Source: RGIG3701 sp031553595
Lineage (GTDB): Bacteria; Planctomycetota; Planctomycetia; Pirellulales; Thermoguttaceae
Direction of reading: 5' to 3'
Length of the DNA: 64,000 bases
Assembly (NCBI GenBank): GCA_031553595.1
Contig: JAVBLI010000016.1
Location: 124,001 to 188,000 of the forward strand
A program made the position numbers and the translations under genes. This document shows, piece after piece, positions 42,685 through 50,821 of the stretch (position 1 is the first letter of the stretch; the number at the start of each line of letters is the position of its first letter). The notes beneath the pieces are model-generated. The model was not told the origin of the DNA, did not search any database, and saw nothing but the letters and a program-made list of their open reading frames with translations.

Positions 42685-43058
42685 CGAATCCTCCGTTTTT
42701 TCTTATGTTTAGCGCAAATGGCCTGAGATGTTCTCATTTTAGTGGATGGCGTCATGAAAGTCAATCATTTTCTCCCGAAAACACGTGTTATTTTGTTAAA
42801 ATCTTTCATAAAATACATCGTGAAACAGGAAAAAACCGTGAATTTTAACGCGGCGGGGTGTTTTTGTCCGTTTTCTGTTTTTTTCATCTTTCCTCCTTGT
42901 ATGCGTCTGAATCATCAGGTATAATTGAATTGATTGTCGGTAATTGAGGGAGATAAACTAACTTTTCGTATGCCTGCCGCAATCATCCTGCCTGCGGGAG
43001 CTTTTCGCGCTCTCCGCTTTTTAGCTCATCATTTTTATGCCTTCAGAGGAGTTTACTC
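42685..43058. other. Divergent region with rho leader
   Basis: About 375 AT-rich bases between the membrane-protein cluster and rho. A promoter match for rho lies at 42897-42925; the resulting leader is about 125 bases and ends in GAGGAG nine bases before the ATG. No coding gene is credible in this stretch. Confidence 0.5.
42897..42925 (+). promoter_or_regulatory. Putative promoter of rho
   Basis: TTGTAT (42897-42902), 17-base spacer, perfect TATAAT (42920-42925). Confidence 0.55.
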
Positions 43059-45272
43059 ATGTCCGCCGAGAATCCAGATTCTCAGGGTGCGCCCCGCCGA
43101 CCTTCAGCGCCGCACGTTTCTTCGAATGAAAGTTCCCCTCCCGGCCCGCCTTCCGATTCTCCTGCCACCGAAGCGGATCCGCAGGACCCGGCCCAGGAAA
43201 TTTCCGACATTTTTTCTTCCAGTGACGCACGTCGTAAGCCGCTGCGCAGTGTGGCGCCACGGGATTCCGTGCAACCGCGGGGAATTCAGGGCATTTCGCG
43301 CGTTCCCCCGGCGGCGATGATGTCGCGCCGTACCCCTGCCGACGCCCGTCCTCAGGGGGATTTCCCCCGGGAAACGCCCGCCCAGGGGCCTTCCGAAACG
43401 CCTTCCGCCGAGTATTCCCAAAACACGTCCCCCGCGTCCGGCCCAGCGACGACGGATTCTTTTTCGCAGCGTGAAAACACGGAAAACCAACCGGGAACGA
43501 CTTCCGGTTTTCGTCATCGCGAAGGAAACGTCCGAAACGCTCGAAAATCCCCCGCAGACCGGCCTGCCGAGCATTCCGACCGTGGAGACCGGAGCGGGTA
43601 TCCGCGGACGCGTCCGTACCCGAACCGTGGCCCGGCGGCGTCTTCGTCGCGCTGGCCGAGTTCTTTCAAAACGGCTTATTCCGAAAACGCCTCGGATCCG
43701 CAACAGGATTCGCAGGCGGCGTCCGGGCCCGAATTTTCGGAAGGGGCGGATTTCGGCCCGCCGCGTCAGAGGCGTGAAGGGCAGGATGCACGGGGACAGC
43801 GGGAGCGGGAGAATTACCGTCCCGGCACTCGGCGGTACGAGTCCGGCGGTTATTCGCGAGGGCGTTTCGGGGCGAAAGACGAGCCGCTTTCCCTGGCGGA
43901 AGAGCTGGCCGATGAAATGTCCGCCGGGCGCGGCGAGCGTCCGGAAGTGGACGAGGTGCTGCGCATGGCCGCTTCTTTGGGCGACCATACCCTGGCGGCA
44001 CTGCAAAAACTCTCCGTCCAGGAACTGATTTCCGAGGCCCGGAAGTATCATCTGGCCGATTCCGAAACCATGGAAAATCTGGAAAACGCTGAGGAAGAAG
44101 CCGCCCGGCGCCAGGATCTTGTCTTCCGAATTTTGCGGGAAAAAGTGAAGCTTAACGGCCTGCTGTACGGCGAGGGAACCCTCGAAATCCTCCCCGACGG
44201 TTTCGGGTTTCTCCGCAGCATGGCGACCAATTACATTTCGTGCCCCGACGATATTTACGTTTCGCCCAGCCAGATCCGGCGGTTCGGCCTGCAAAACGGT
44301 AACGTCATTTCCGGGCAGATTCGTCCGCCGAAAGAGAATGAGCGGTATTTCGCGCTCTTGCGGGTCGAGGCCATTAACTTCCGCGACCCGAATGAGAATT
44401 TGCGGAAAAAGCGTTTTGATGAGCTGACCCCCACGCATCCCACCCAGCGGCTGACACTGGAGTCGGCCCCCGAGGAAGTGGAGACGCGGGTGACCGACAT
44501 GATGATCCCCATCGGTTTTGGCCAGCGCGGCCTGATTGTCAGTCCGCCACGTGCGGGGAAAACCATTTTGCTGCAAAAAATCGCGAAATCGGCCCTGAAA
44601 AACTTCCCCGACATTTACATTTTCATGCTTCTCATCGACGAGCGTCCGGAAGAAGTGACGGACATGGAGCGGGCCCTGAAGTGTGCCAACTGCGAGGTGA
44701 TCAGCTCGACGTTCGACGAAACGCCGGGTCGGCACATCCAGATTTCGCAGATGGTTATGGAAAAAGCGAAACGCATGGTGGAGTGCGGCCAGAACGTGGT
44801 CATTCTGCTGGATTCCATCACCCGCCTGGCCAGAGCGTATAATGCCGAGTGCGAAACCAGTGGCAAAACGCTCACCGGCGGCGTCGACGCCAACGCGCTG
44901 CAAGAGCCGAAGCGCTTTTTCGGCAACGCCCGCTGCGTGGAAGAAGGCGGCTCGCTGACCATCATCGCCACCGCCCTGATCGAAACCGGCAGCCAGATGG
45001 ACGACGTCATTTTCGAGGAATTCAAAGGCACCGGCAACCTGGAAATCGTGCTGGACAAAAAACTCGTCGAGCTGCGCGTCTGGCCGTCCATCGATCTCAA
45101 CGCCAGCGGCACCCGTCGGGACGAAATGCTCATGCCGCCCGAGGAGTTCGCGCAGGTGTGCAAGCTCCGCCGCCTGCTGAGCGAGCTCAACCCCATCGAC
45201 GCGATGGAAATGCTCACCAATCGCTTGCGAAAAACCAAAACCAACGCGGAATTCCTGGCGGGAATTTCCTGA
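43059..45272 (+). CDS. rho: Transcription termination factor Rho, with long disordered N-terminal extension
   Basis: 737 residues. Residues about 1-290 are low-complexity, rich in Pro, Ser, Arg, Gly and Glu (RPYPNRGPAASSSRW; GGYSRGRFGAKDEP), then comes the normal Rho: helical N-terminal part LQKLSVQELISEARKYHLAD, cold-shock-like RNA-binding domain (LYGEGTLEILPDGFGFLRSM), ATPase with P-loop SPPRAGKT, LIDERPEEVTDM, LLDSITRLARAYN and R-loop TGGVDANALQEPKRFFG. Rho is the hexameric helicase that ends transcription of untranslated RNA. Insertions in this position, often Arg/Gly-rich, occur in several phyla and extend RNA binding. GAGGAG nine bases before the ATG supports the start. ribH follows after 32 bases. 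Confidence 0.95.
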   Translation: MSAENPDSQGAPRRPSAPHVSSNESSPPGPPSDSPATEADPQDPAQEISDIFSSSDARRKPLRSVAPRDSVQPRGIQGISRVPPAAMMSRRTPADARPQGDFPRETPAQGPSETPSAEYSQNTSPASGPATTDSFSQRENTENQPGTTSGFRHREGNVRNARKSPADRPAEHSDRGDRSGYPRTRPYPNRGPAASSSRWPSSFKTAYSENASDPQQDSQAASGPEFSEGADFGPPRQRREGQDARGQRERENYRPGTRRYESGGYSRGRFGAKDEPLSLAEELADEMSAGRGERPEVDEVLRMAASLGDHTLAALQKLSVQELISEARKYHLADSETMENLENAEEEAARRQDLVFRILREKVKLNGLLYGEGTLEILPDGFGFLRSMATNYISCPDDIYVSPSQIRRFGLQNGNVISGQIRPPKENERYFALLRVEAINFRDPNENLRKKRFDELTPTHPTQRLTLESAPEEVETRVTDMMIPIGFGQRGLIVSPPRAGKTILLQKIAKSALKNFPDIYIFMLLIDERPEEVTDMERALKCANCEVISSTFDETPGRHIQISQMVMEKAKRMVECGQNVVILLDSITRLARAYNAECETSGKTLTGGVDANALQEPKRFFGNARCVEEGGSLTIIATALIETGSQMDDVIFEEFKGTGNLEIVLDKKLVELRVWPSIDLNASGTRRDEMLMPPEEFAQVCKLRRLLSELNPIDAMEMLTNRLRKTKTNAEFLAGIS

Positions 45273-45275
45273 CTC

Positions 45276-45304
45276 CAAACCACAATCCACAAATCCCAAA
45301 TCCC
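45276..45304. repeat. Short-word repeat (CCACAATCC/AAATCCC)
   Basis: CCAAACCACAATCCACAAATCCC fragments fill the 32-base gap between rho and ribH; a similar stretch, CCCCAATCCACAAACCCC, is at 39669-39686 just upstream of rfbB on its strand. It replaces any normal Shine-Dalgarno for ribH. Confidence 0.4.
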
Positions 45305-45814
45305 ATGATTTACGAAGGCAACATAAATATCGAATCCATCAAGCAGGCTCCGCTGGCGATCATCGTGGCGAAGTTCAACCGCACGATCACCGGACGGCTT
45401 TTGGACGGGGCGCTGGCGAAGCTCGCGGAGGCGGGCGTGCCGGAGGCGCAGGTGGATGTGTTCTGGGTGCCGGGGGCGTTCGAGCTTCCGCTGACGCTGG
45501 AGAAATTGCTGCTGAAAAAGCGGTATGTGGGGGCGATTGCGCTGGGGGCCGTCATCCGCGGCGAAACGACGCACGACCAGCATATTAACCGCACGATCAG
45601 CGACCAGTTTGCGAAGCTCAGCGTGGCGCATCACGTGCCGATCATGTTTGGCGTGCTGACGTGCAACACCGTGGAACAGGCCATCGCCCGCAGCGGCGGC
45701 GAGCCCGGTTCGAAAGACAAAACCGCCGCGCCGCACATGGGCAACAAAGGCGCCGACTGCGCGGAAGCGTTGCTGGAAATTCTCGATTTGTATTCACAGA
45801 TCGACAAAATTTAA
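45305..45814 (+). CDS. ribH: 6,7-dimethyl-8-ribityllumazine synthase
   Basis: A 169-residue enzyme that condenses 5-amino-6-ribitylaminouracil with 3,4-dihydroxybutanone 4-phosphate in riboflavin synthesis. Conserved blocks are AIIVAKFNRTITGRLLDGA, VPGAFELPLTLEKLL, GAVIRGETTHDQHINR (catalytic His) and FGVLTCNTVEQA. The family often assembles into icosahedral shells. Length is slightly above the usual 155, with a short insert GSKDKTAAPHMGNKGADC near the end. It starts in the gap word-repeat after rho and precedes nusB, a common order ribH-nusB. Confidence 0.95.
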   Translation: MIYEGNINIESIKQAPLAIIVAKFNRTITGRLLDGALAKLAEAGVPEAQVDVFWVPGAFELPLTLEKLLLKKRYVGAIALGAVIRGETTHDQHINRTISDQFAKLSVAHHVPIMFGVLTCNTVEQAIARSGGEPGSKDKTAAPHMGNKGADCAEALLEILDLYSQIDKI

Positions 45815-45825
45815 AAACGAAAAAA

Positions 45826-45908
45826 TTCACCGCCGAGAGCGCAGCGGACACAGAGAGATTTTTCTCATTCCTTTTTCTCTGTGTCCCCTGTGCTCTCGGT
45901 GGTGAATT
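45826..45908. repeat. Inverted repeat with ACAGAGAG words
   Basis: The left arm TTCACCGCCGAGAGCGCAGC continuing GGACACAGAGAGA (45826-45858) and the right arm TCTCTGTGTCCCCTGTGCTC continuing TCGGTGGTGAATT (45876-45908) pair over about 33 bases with few mismatches around a 17-base loop. It sits between ribH and nusB and may reduce read-through. Same general build as the other word-armed elements. Confidence 0.85.
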
Positions 45909-45938
45909 AAAAATTTGAAAATGTAAGGGACAATAAAA

Positions 45939-46343
45939 ATGCCGAAAAATCGCCGTGCGCGGGTGGTCGCGTTCCAGATTCTGTATGTCGACGAGGTGAA
46001 CCCCACCGAAAAAATCCCGGAGGACATGATCCACGAGCGCGTCCGTGGCGACCAGCCGCAGATCGAGTTCGCGCGCGAATTGGTGCGGGGCGTCTTTCAG
46101 CACCGACAGGAAATCGACGATCTGATCCGCGGCGCGTCGGAAAACTGGTCCCTGGAACGGCTTGCCCCCACCGACCGAAACGTGCTGCGCCTGGGCATCT
46201 TCGAACTGCTTTACACCGACACTCCCCCGGCCCTGGCCATCAACGAGGCGATCGAAATCGCGAAAGAGTACGGCAATAAAAACTCCGGCGGTTTCGTCAA
46301 CGCGATTCTGGACAGGATAAAAGGTGAGCGGGTGAATAGGTGA
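45939..46343 (+). CDS. nusB: Transcription antitermination factor NusB
   Basis: A 134-residue helical RNA-binding protein. ARVVAFQILYVDEVNP is the conserved start, and PTDRNVLRLGIFELLY plus ALAINEAIEIAKEYGNKNSG then GFVNAILDRI are the classic C-terminal blocks. NusB with NusE binds boxA to suppress early termination in rRNA operons. AAGGGA about nine bases before the ATG. The final residues (RVNR) and the TGA come from the left arm of a repeat, GTGAGCGGGTGAATAGG. Confidence 0.95.
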   Translation: MPKNRRARVVAFQILYVDEVNPTEKIPEDMIHERVRGDQPQIEFARELVRGVFQHRQEIDDLIRGASENWSLERLAPTDRNVLRLGIFELLYTDTPPALAINEAIEIAKEYGNKNSGGFVNAILDRIKGERVNR

Positions 46344-46387
46344 CTGGCGAGCGGCATACCCTCCTGTTCACCTGTTCTCTCCTCGTT
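46322..46387. repeat. Inverted repeat with GGTGA words at the nusB 3' end
   Basis: Left arm AGGTGAGCGGGTGAATAGG, right arm CCTGTTCACCTGTTCTCTCC; core GACTGGCGAGCGGCATACCCT. The arms are imperfect. The nusB stop at 46341-46343 is inside the left arm. Confidence 0.55.
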
Positions 46388-46452
46388 CCACTCCAGACGA
46401 TTTACCACAACACTACCGCTTCCATCCATTTAAATAAAACACAACGATCATC

Positions 46453-47364
46453 ATGGGAATATTCGATCTTTTCAAGCGCGGGCTCAAACGCACGCAGCAG
46501 CTTTTGAACACAGACATCCGCGACCTTTTCAAGAAGGAAGGGCGGCTGGTGGACGACACGTTTTTGGAGGAGCTTTTCGCATCTCTCATCCGCACGGACA
46601 TGGGCGTGCAGGCGGCCCAGAAAACCGTGGACGGTATCCGCACCGAGTTCCGCGGGCGCGTGGTGCACATGCAGGAAGTGCTGGAACACATTAAAGTCGA
46701 CCTGAAATCCCTCATGCGCCAGGACGCCTCGCCGATCGTGCTGCGGGCCGAGAAGCCGACGGTGATCATGGTCTGTGGCGTCAACGGAAGCGGAAAGACC
46801 ACGAGCATCGCGAAGCTCGGCCAGATGTTCCGCGATCAGGGAAAGACGGTACTCTTGGGCGCGGCGGACACGTTCCGCGCGGCAGCGGTCGAGCAGCTCA
46901 CCGTCTGGGCCCAGCGGCTGGGTGCGGAAATCGTGACCGGAAATCCGAATTCGGACCCGGCCAGCGTGGCGCACCGCGCGGTGGAGACGGCGGTTAAAAA
47001 CGGCGCGGATGTGTGTATCGTGGATACTGCGGGCCGACTCCAGACGCAGCAGAATCTGATGCGGGAGCTGGAAAAGATTCACCGCGTGATCGGGAAAGTC
47101 GTGCCCGACGCGCCGCACGAAATCCTGCTGGTGCTGGACGCGACCACCGGCCAGAACGGGATCAGCCAGGCGAAACATTTTTCGGAGTCCGTTCACTGCA
47201 CGGGCCTGATTCTCGCGAAACTGGACGGGACGGCGAAAGGCGGCGTGGCGGTGGCCATCCGTCAGCAGATGGCGCTGCCCGTGAAGTACGTCGGCGTGGG
47301 CGAAAAGGCGGAAGACCTGGCGCTGTTTGACGCGGATGAGTACGTGGACGCGATGTTCGGGTGA
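46453..47364 (+). CDS. ftsY: Signal recognition particle receptor FtsY
   Basis: A 303-residue SRP-type GTPase consisting of the NG domains only, without the acidic A domain. N-domain: FKRGLKRTQQLLNTDIRDLF. G-domain motifs: G1 CGVNGSGKTTSIAKLG, G2 LGAADTFRAAAVEQL, G3 VDTAGRLQTQ, G4 ILAKLDGTAKGG and the closing PVKYVGVGEKAEDL. It receives ribosomes carrying nascent membrane proteins at the inner membrane. The stop overlaps the start of the SGNH gene (TGATG), so the two are translationally coupled. Confidence 0.96.
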   Translation: MGIFDLFKRGLKRTQQLLNTDIRDLFKKEGRLVDDTFLEELFASLIRTDMGVQAAQKTVDGIRTEFRGRVVHMQEVLEHIKVDLKSLMRQDASPIVLRAEKPTVIMVCGVNGSGKTTSIAKLGQMFRDQGKTVLLGAADTFRAAAVEQLTVWAQRLGAEIVTGNPNSDPASVAHRAVETAVKNGADVCIVDTAGRLQTQQNLMRELEKIHRVIGKVVPDAPHEILLVLDATTGQNGISQAKHFSESVHCTGLILAKLDGTAKGGVAVAIRQQMALPVKYVGVGEKAEDLALFDADEYVDAMFG

Positions 47365-49283
47365 TGAAAATTCGGATGATGAAAAGAAAGAAAATCATGA
47401 AACGCAGCCCCGCCTTATTATCGCTTGCGTGTTTTTTAATTTTTTTCGTGTCCGCTGCCAATCTTCGCGCGGCGGAGGCCGACGATTTTTACGCCCTCCG
47501 CGGCGGTATCCCGAACAGTCAGTATTTTTTTGATAAAAATATCGTCGGGAACCAGTACCTGTTTTTCATCGGAGACGCGGTGATGGACGGGGAAGGACTG
47601 AAAAATCGCGACTTGCGGTATCCGTCCGTTATGTGTCGGCAGTTTCGGAAGCATTACCCGGACGCGACGATCATCGAAACCCGGCATCCGCAGCCCGGCG
47701 GGAGCTGGTTCGCGCAGTACCGCACGTCTGGTGGGCAGGCGGTTTTCGGGGAGGTGATTTGCAGCGGCCATCTGGCGATTCTGGATTTCGCGGCCGGCGA
47801 CCGCTTTACGGATGAAACGCATGTGCGGCGGCAGCTGGAGGGCATGCTGCGGCAGATTCTCAAGTACCGTGACACGCACAGCACGGCGATCGTTTACACG
47901 CTGACGCCGGAAATGATGGAGGCATACCGGGCGGGGCGGACGCCGGATTATGTCCGGTGGTGTGAGGCGGTGGCGGATTATTACGGGGTGCCGTCCGTGA
48001 ATCTGGCGAAATACGCGGCGGAAAAAATTCTCGCGGGGGAGATTTCGCAGGAGGAATTTTTGCGGGATGGCGTGAATCCCACGGACGCGGGAGCGGAAAT
48101 TTATGCGCAGGCGGCGGAGGAATTCGCGGACGCCCTGATGACGGTGCACGCCACGCCGGCGGAGGTGGTGCGGAAAACGCTGCCCGCGCCGCTTTACCCG
48201 GACACGCAGGATGAGGGGCGGATTATCGCGTATGAGCAGGCGGTGTTTTCGGCGGGCTGGCAGGCAGGGCAGGAAAGCCCGCTGCCGCCGTTTCGACATC
48301 TGCTGGTGACACAGAAGCCGGGGGAAACGTTGGAGATGAAGTTTACGGGCGCGGAAGTCGGCCTGATGGATGTGGTGGGGCCGGACACGGCGGCGTGTGA
48401 GTTTTCGGTGGATGGCGGGCCGTGGGTGAAAATTCCCGCGCCGGAACCGGAAGAAATGCTGAAAATGCGGGCGATTTCGCTGGCTGAGCATCTTGACGCC
48501 GCAATGGAACATACATTTTCGCTGCAGACGGCGGGCGCCGGCGTGACGCGTGTGGGCGGGATTCTGTTAAACGGGCGTGTGCCGGATATTTATGCCGGAT
48601 TAACGCGGCTGGAGAAAATCGACAAAATTTACGCTGGAATGGACGAAATTACGTTTGAGCCGGACGCGGGGCGGTTTCAGTATCTGCCGCGGACGCTGGA
48701 ACGGCTGAAAAACGGGCCGGCCCTGCGGATGGTGCTGCTGGGGGACAGCATCATGGGGAACACCAGCGCGTCCGATTTCGAGTTGCTGCTGGAGCGTGCG
48801 TATCCGAAATGTGAGGTGCGGAAAATCGCGTCGCTGCGGAGTTCCACGGGATGTACGTATTATCAGGACGAAAATCGCGTGGAGGAGTACGTAATTCGCC
48901 ATCAGCCGGATTTATTGATTATCGGCGGGATTTCGAATCGCGGGGACTGGGAGGCGGTCAGGCGGGTGGTGCGTCAGTGCCGAGAGAAACTGCCGGAGCT
49001 GGAGGTGCTGCTGATCACGCCGGTTTTCGGGGCCACGCATGACCCGCACATCAAAAACTGGCAGTACGCGCTGGATGAGGAAAAAGATCCGTTCCGATTT
49101 CACCTGAAAAAGGTGGCGGAAGAGGAAAAATGCGCGTTTTTTGACATGACCGCCCCGTGGTATCAGTATATTTTGGACAGCGGAAAAACGTACGGATGGT
49201 TTATGGGGGATAGCGTCCATGCGAATGACCGGGGGTGCCAGATTATCGGCCGGCTGCTGGAAATTTATTTTTGTCAGCCGTAA
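47364..49283 (+). CDS. Secreted protein with two SGNH hydrolase domains, the first lacking catalytic residues
   Basis: 639 residues with an N-terminal Sec signal (ALLSLACFLIFFVSAANLRA). Domain 1 (about 65-260) has the SGNH fold, but block I reads FFIGDAVMDG, with Ala72 in place of the nucleophile Ser, and block V reads DGVNPTDAG, with Asn238 in place of His. A beta-rich linker follows (about 300-420; KPGETLEMKFTGAEVGLMDV). Domain 2 (about 450-635) is intact: VLLGDSIMGN (Ser462), GGISNRGD (block III) and GDSVHANDRG (Asp616, His619). The active domain is probably an esterase/lipase or carbohydrate deacetylase; domain 1 may bind ligand. The ATG at 47364 overlaps the ftsY stop; the ATG at 47397 gives a tidier signal peptide and is possible. 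Confidence 0.82.
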   Translation: MKIRMMKRKKIMKRSPALLSLACFLIFFVSAANLRAAEADDFYALRGGIPNSQYFFDKNIVGNQYLFFIGDAVMDGEGLKNRDLRYPSVMCRQFRKHYPDATIIETRHPQPGGSWFAQYRTSGGQAVFGEVICSGHLAILDFAAGDRFTDETHVRRQLEGMLRQILKYRDTHSTAIVYTLTPEMMEAYRAGRTPDYVRWCEAVADYYGVPSVNLAKYAAEKILAGEISQEEFLRDGVNPTDAGAEIYAQAAEEFADALMTVHATPAEVVRKTLPAPLYPDTQDEGRIIAYEQAVFSAGWQAGQESPLPPFRHLLVTQKPGETLEMKFTGAEVGLMDVVGPDTAACEFSVDGGPWVKIPAPEPEEMLKMRAISLAEHLDAAMEHTFSLQTAGAGVTRVGGILLNGRVPDIYAGLTRLEKIDKIYAGMDEITFEPDAGRFQYLPRTLERLKNGPALRMVLLGDSIMGNTSASDFELLLERAYPKCEVRKIASLRSSTGCTYYQDENRVEEYVIRHQPDLLIIGGISNRGDWEAVRRVVRQCREKLPELEVLLITPVFGATHDPHIKNWQYALDEEKDPFRFHLKKVAEEEKCAFFDMTAPWYQYILDSGKTYGWFMGDSVHANDRGCQIIGRLLEIYFCQP

Positions 49284-49317
49284 AAGAAAGAGCATCTGTT
49301 TCGCTTATCGATTCGGC

Positions 49318-49345
49318 TTGATTTTTCGTCACGATGTGGTAAAAT
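49318..49345 (+). promoter_or_regulatory. Putative promoter, second ketosynthase-like gene
   Basis: TTGATT (49318-49323), 16-base spacer, TAAAAT (49340-49345), 97 bases before the start at 49442. It has the same layout as 31158-31185: TTGATTTTTC, six bases, ATG, three bases, TAAAAT. Confidence 0.5.
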
Positions 49346-49441
49346 GTCATGGGTGAAGGTTTCGCGCGACGGGTGGATGCGTGTGGCAGTGCGGCAGAAA
49401 ATGCCGTAATTATATAATTGAATAAAAAATATTTTTTGAAT

Positions 49442-50773
49442 ATGAGTGATTGCAGAGTCGTAATAACCGGTACGGGGCTGGTGAGCCCGCTTGGGGACAC
49501 AAAAGAGGAATTGTGGGAGCAGTTGTGTGCCAGCCGCAGCGCGGTGGTGCCGCTTGACGGGGAGGCGTATGGCCTGAAATCCCTCCGTTTCGGGGCGCCG
49601 TGCACGCAATTTACCGGGGCGGTGGGGGATTTTGGTGATTTGCCGAAAGAATTGCAGCGGAATATTCGAAAAAATGCGAAAGTAATGTGCCGGGAAACGC
49701 TCATGGCGGTGGCGGCGGCGCAAAAAGCGCTGGCAGACGCGGGAATCGTGTATGACGGGGCCTCGCGGGGCGAAATGGGCGTGATGTTCGGCAGTGACCA
49801 CATGGTTTCGGATCCGCGTTCCACGGCGCCGGCATTTTTGGCGTGCATGGAAAACGGGGAGTTGCACACGCAGTGGCTAGGCGAGAAGGGACTTCCACAG
49901 GTGACGCCGCTGTGGCTGCTGATCTGGCTGACGAACATGCCCGGCTGTCACATTTCGATTTATAATCAGCTTCTTGGGCCGAATAATTCCATGACCATGG
50001 GGGAATCGTCGGCGAACGCGGCGCTGAAGTATGCGGCGGCGACCATTCGGCGAGGCATGGCGCAACAGATGGTGACGGGCGCCACGGGGACGCGGTTACA
50101 GGTGCCGCGGACGTGGCAGGTGCTGATTTCGGAGCGGCTGGCGGATGAAAATCTCCCGGCTGCGGAGGCGTCCCGGCCTTTCGATAAAAATCAGACCGGA
50201 CAGGTGCTGGGGGAAGCGGCGGGCGTGGTGATTACTGAGTCGCTGGCCAGTGCGCAGGCACGCGGGGCGAAAATTCTGGCGGAATTCGTGGCGGCCAGTG
50301 ACAGTATGGCGGGGACGCACACGGCGGATCTGGACGCGCGGTGCCTGGTGCCGGATTTTCGGCGGAGCATGGTGAATGCGCTGCGGGGCGTGCTGCAAAA
50401 ATCGGGTTACGCGGCGGAGGAAATCGGATTTATTTTCGCGCATGGGCTGGGTGTGCCGGAAGTGGACGCGGCGGAAGCGGCGGCGATTCAGGAAGTTTTC
50501 GGCGGACGCAGCGTGCCGGTGCCGGTGGTGGCGGCGAAAGGTCACACCGGAAATCTCGGCGCGGGTGGCGGTGTGGTGGAAATCATCGCGGGGCTGGCGG
50601 CGCTGGAGCACGGGCATCTGTTCCCGGTCCTGAATCATGAAACGCCGCTGGACGGATGTGCGCTGCATGTGGTGACGCGTCCGGACGTACCCGCCGGGGA
50701 GTGTTTTATTCATTTAAGTGTGAATGCGCGCGGGCAGGCGTCCGCGGCGCTGATCGCGAAATTTCGGGAGTAA
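49442..50773 (+). CDS. Beta-ketoacyl-ACP synthase homologue with Cys-to-Glu active site (2)
   Basis: A 443-residue KAS I/II-type thiolase-fold protein (VVITGTGLVSPLGDTKEELW). The nucleophile block is GPNNSMTMGESSA, with Glu188 at the Cys position, the same residue number as in the homologue at 31451. The first catalytic His is kept (His334 in IFAHGLGVPEVDAAE), while the second is replaced by Asn371 (KGHTGNLGAGGG). It is therefore degenerate in a different place from the first homologue. A non-condensing role, or a heterodimer, is suggested. The start at 49442 lacks a Shine-Dalgarno but matches the family N-terminus. A VanZ-like gene follows after 48 bases. Confidence 0.82.
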   Translation: MSDCRVVITGTGLVSPLGDTKEELWEQLCASRSAVVPLDGEAYGLKSLRFGAPCTQFTGAVGDFGDLPKELQRNIRKNAKVMCRETLMAVAAAQKALADAGIVYDGASRGEMGVMFGSDHMVSDPRSTAPAFLACMENGELHTQWLGEKGLPQVTPLWLLIWLTNMPGCHISIYNQLLGPNNSMTMGESSANAALKYAAATIRRGMAQQMVTGATGTRLQVPRTWQVLISERLADENLPAAEASRPFDKNQTGQVLGEAAGVVITESLASAQARGAKILAEFVAASDSMAGTHTADLDARCLVPDFRRSMVNALRGVLQKSGYAAEEIGFIFAHGLGVPEVDAAEAAAIQEVFGGRSVPVPVVAAKGHTGNLGAGGGVVEIIAGLAALEHGHLFPVLNHETPLDGCALHVVTRPDVPAGECFIHLSVNARGQASAALIAKFRE

Positions 50774-50821
50774 CCCGCGCCGGCGGCGTGTTTCCCGGCG
50801 AAATCCTGGGCAGGTTCTTTC

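Noticed and set aside
42742..42924. A 60-codon frame upstream of rho
   Set aside because: No Shine-Dalgarno, Phe-rich AT-driven composition, and it covers the rho promoter.
43104..45299. Minus-strand frame of about 730 codons antisense to rho
   Set aside because: Rho motifs are intact on the plus strand; the antisense product has none.
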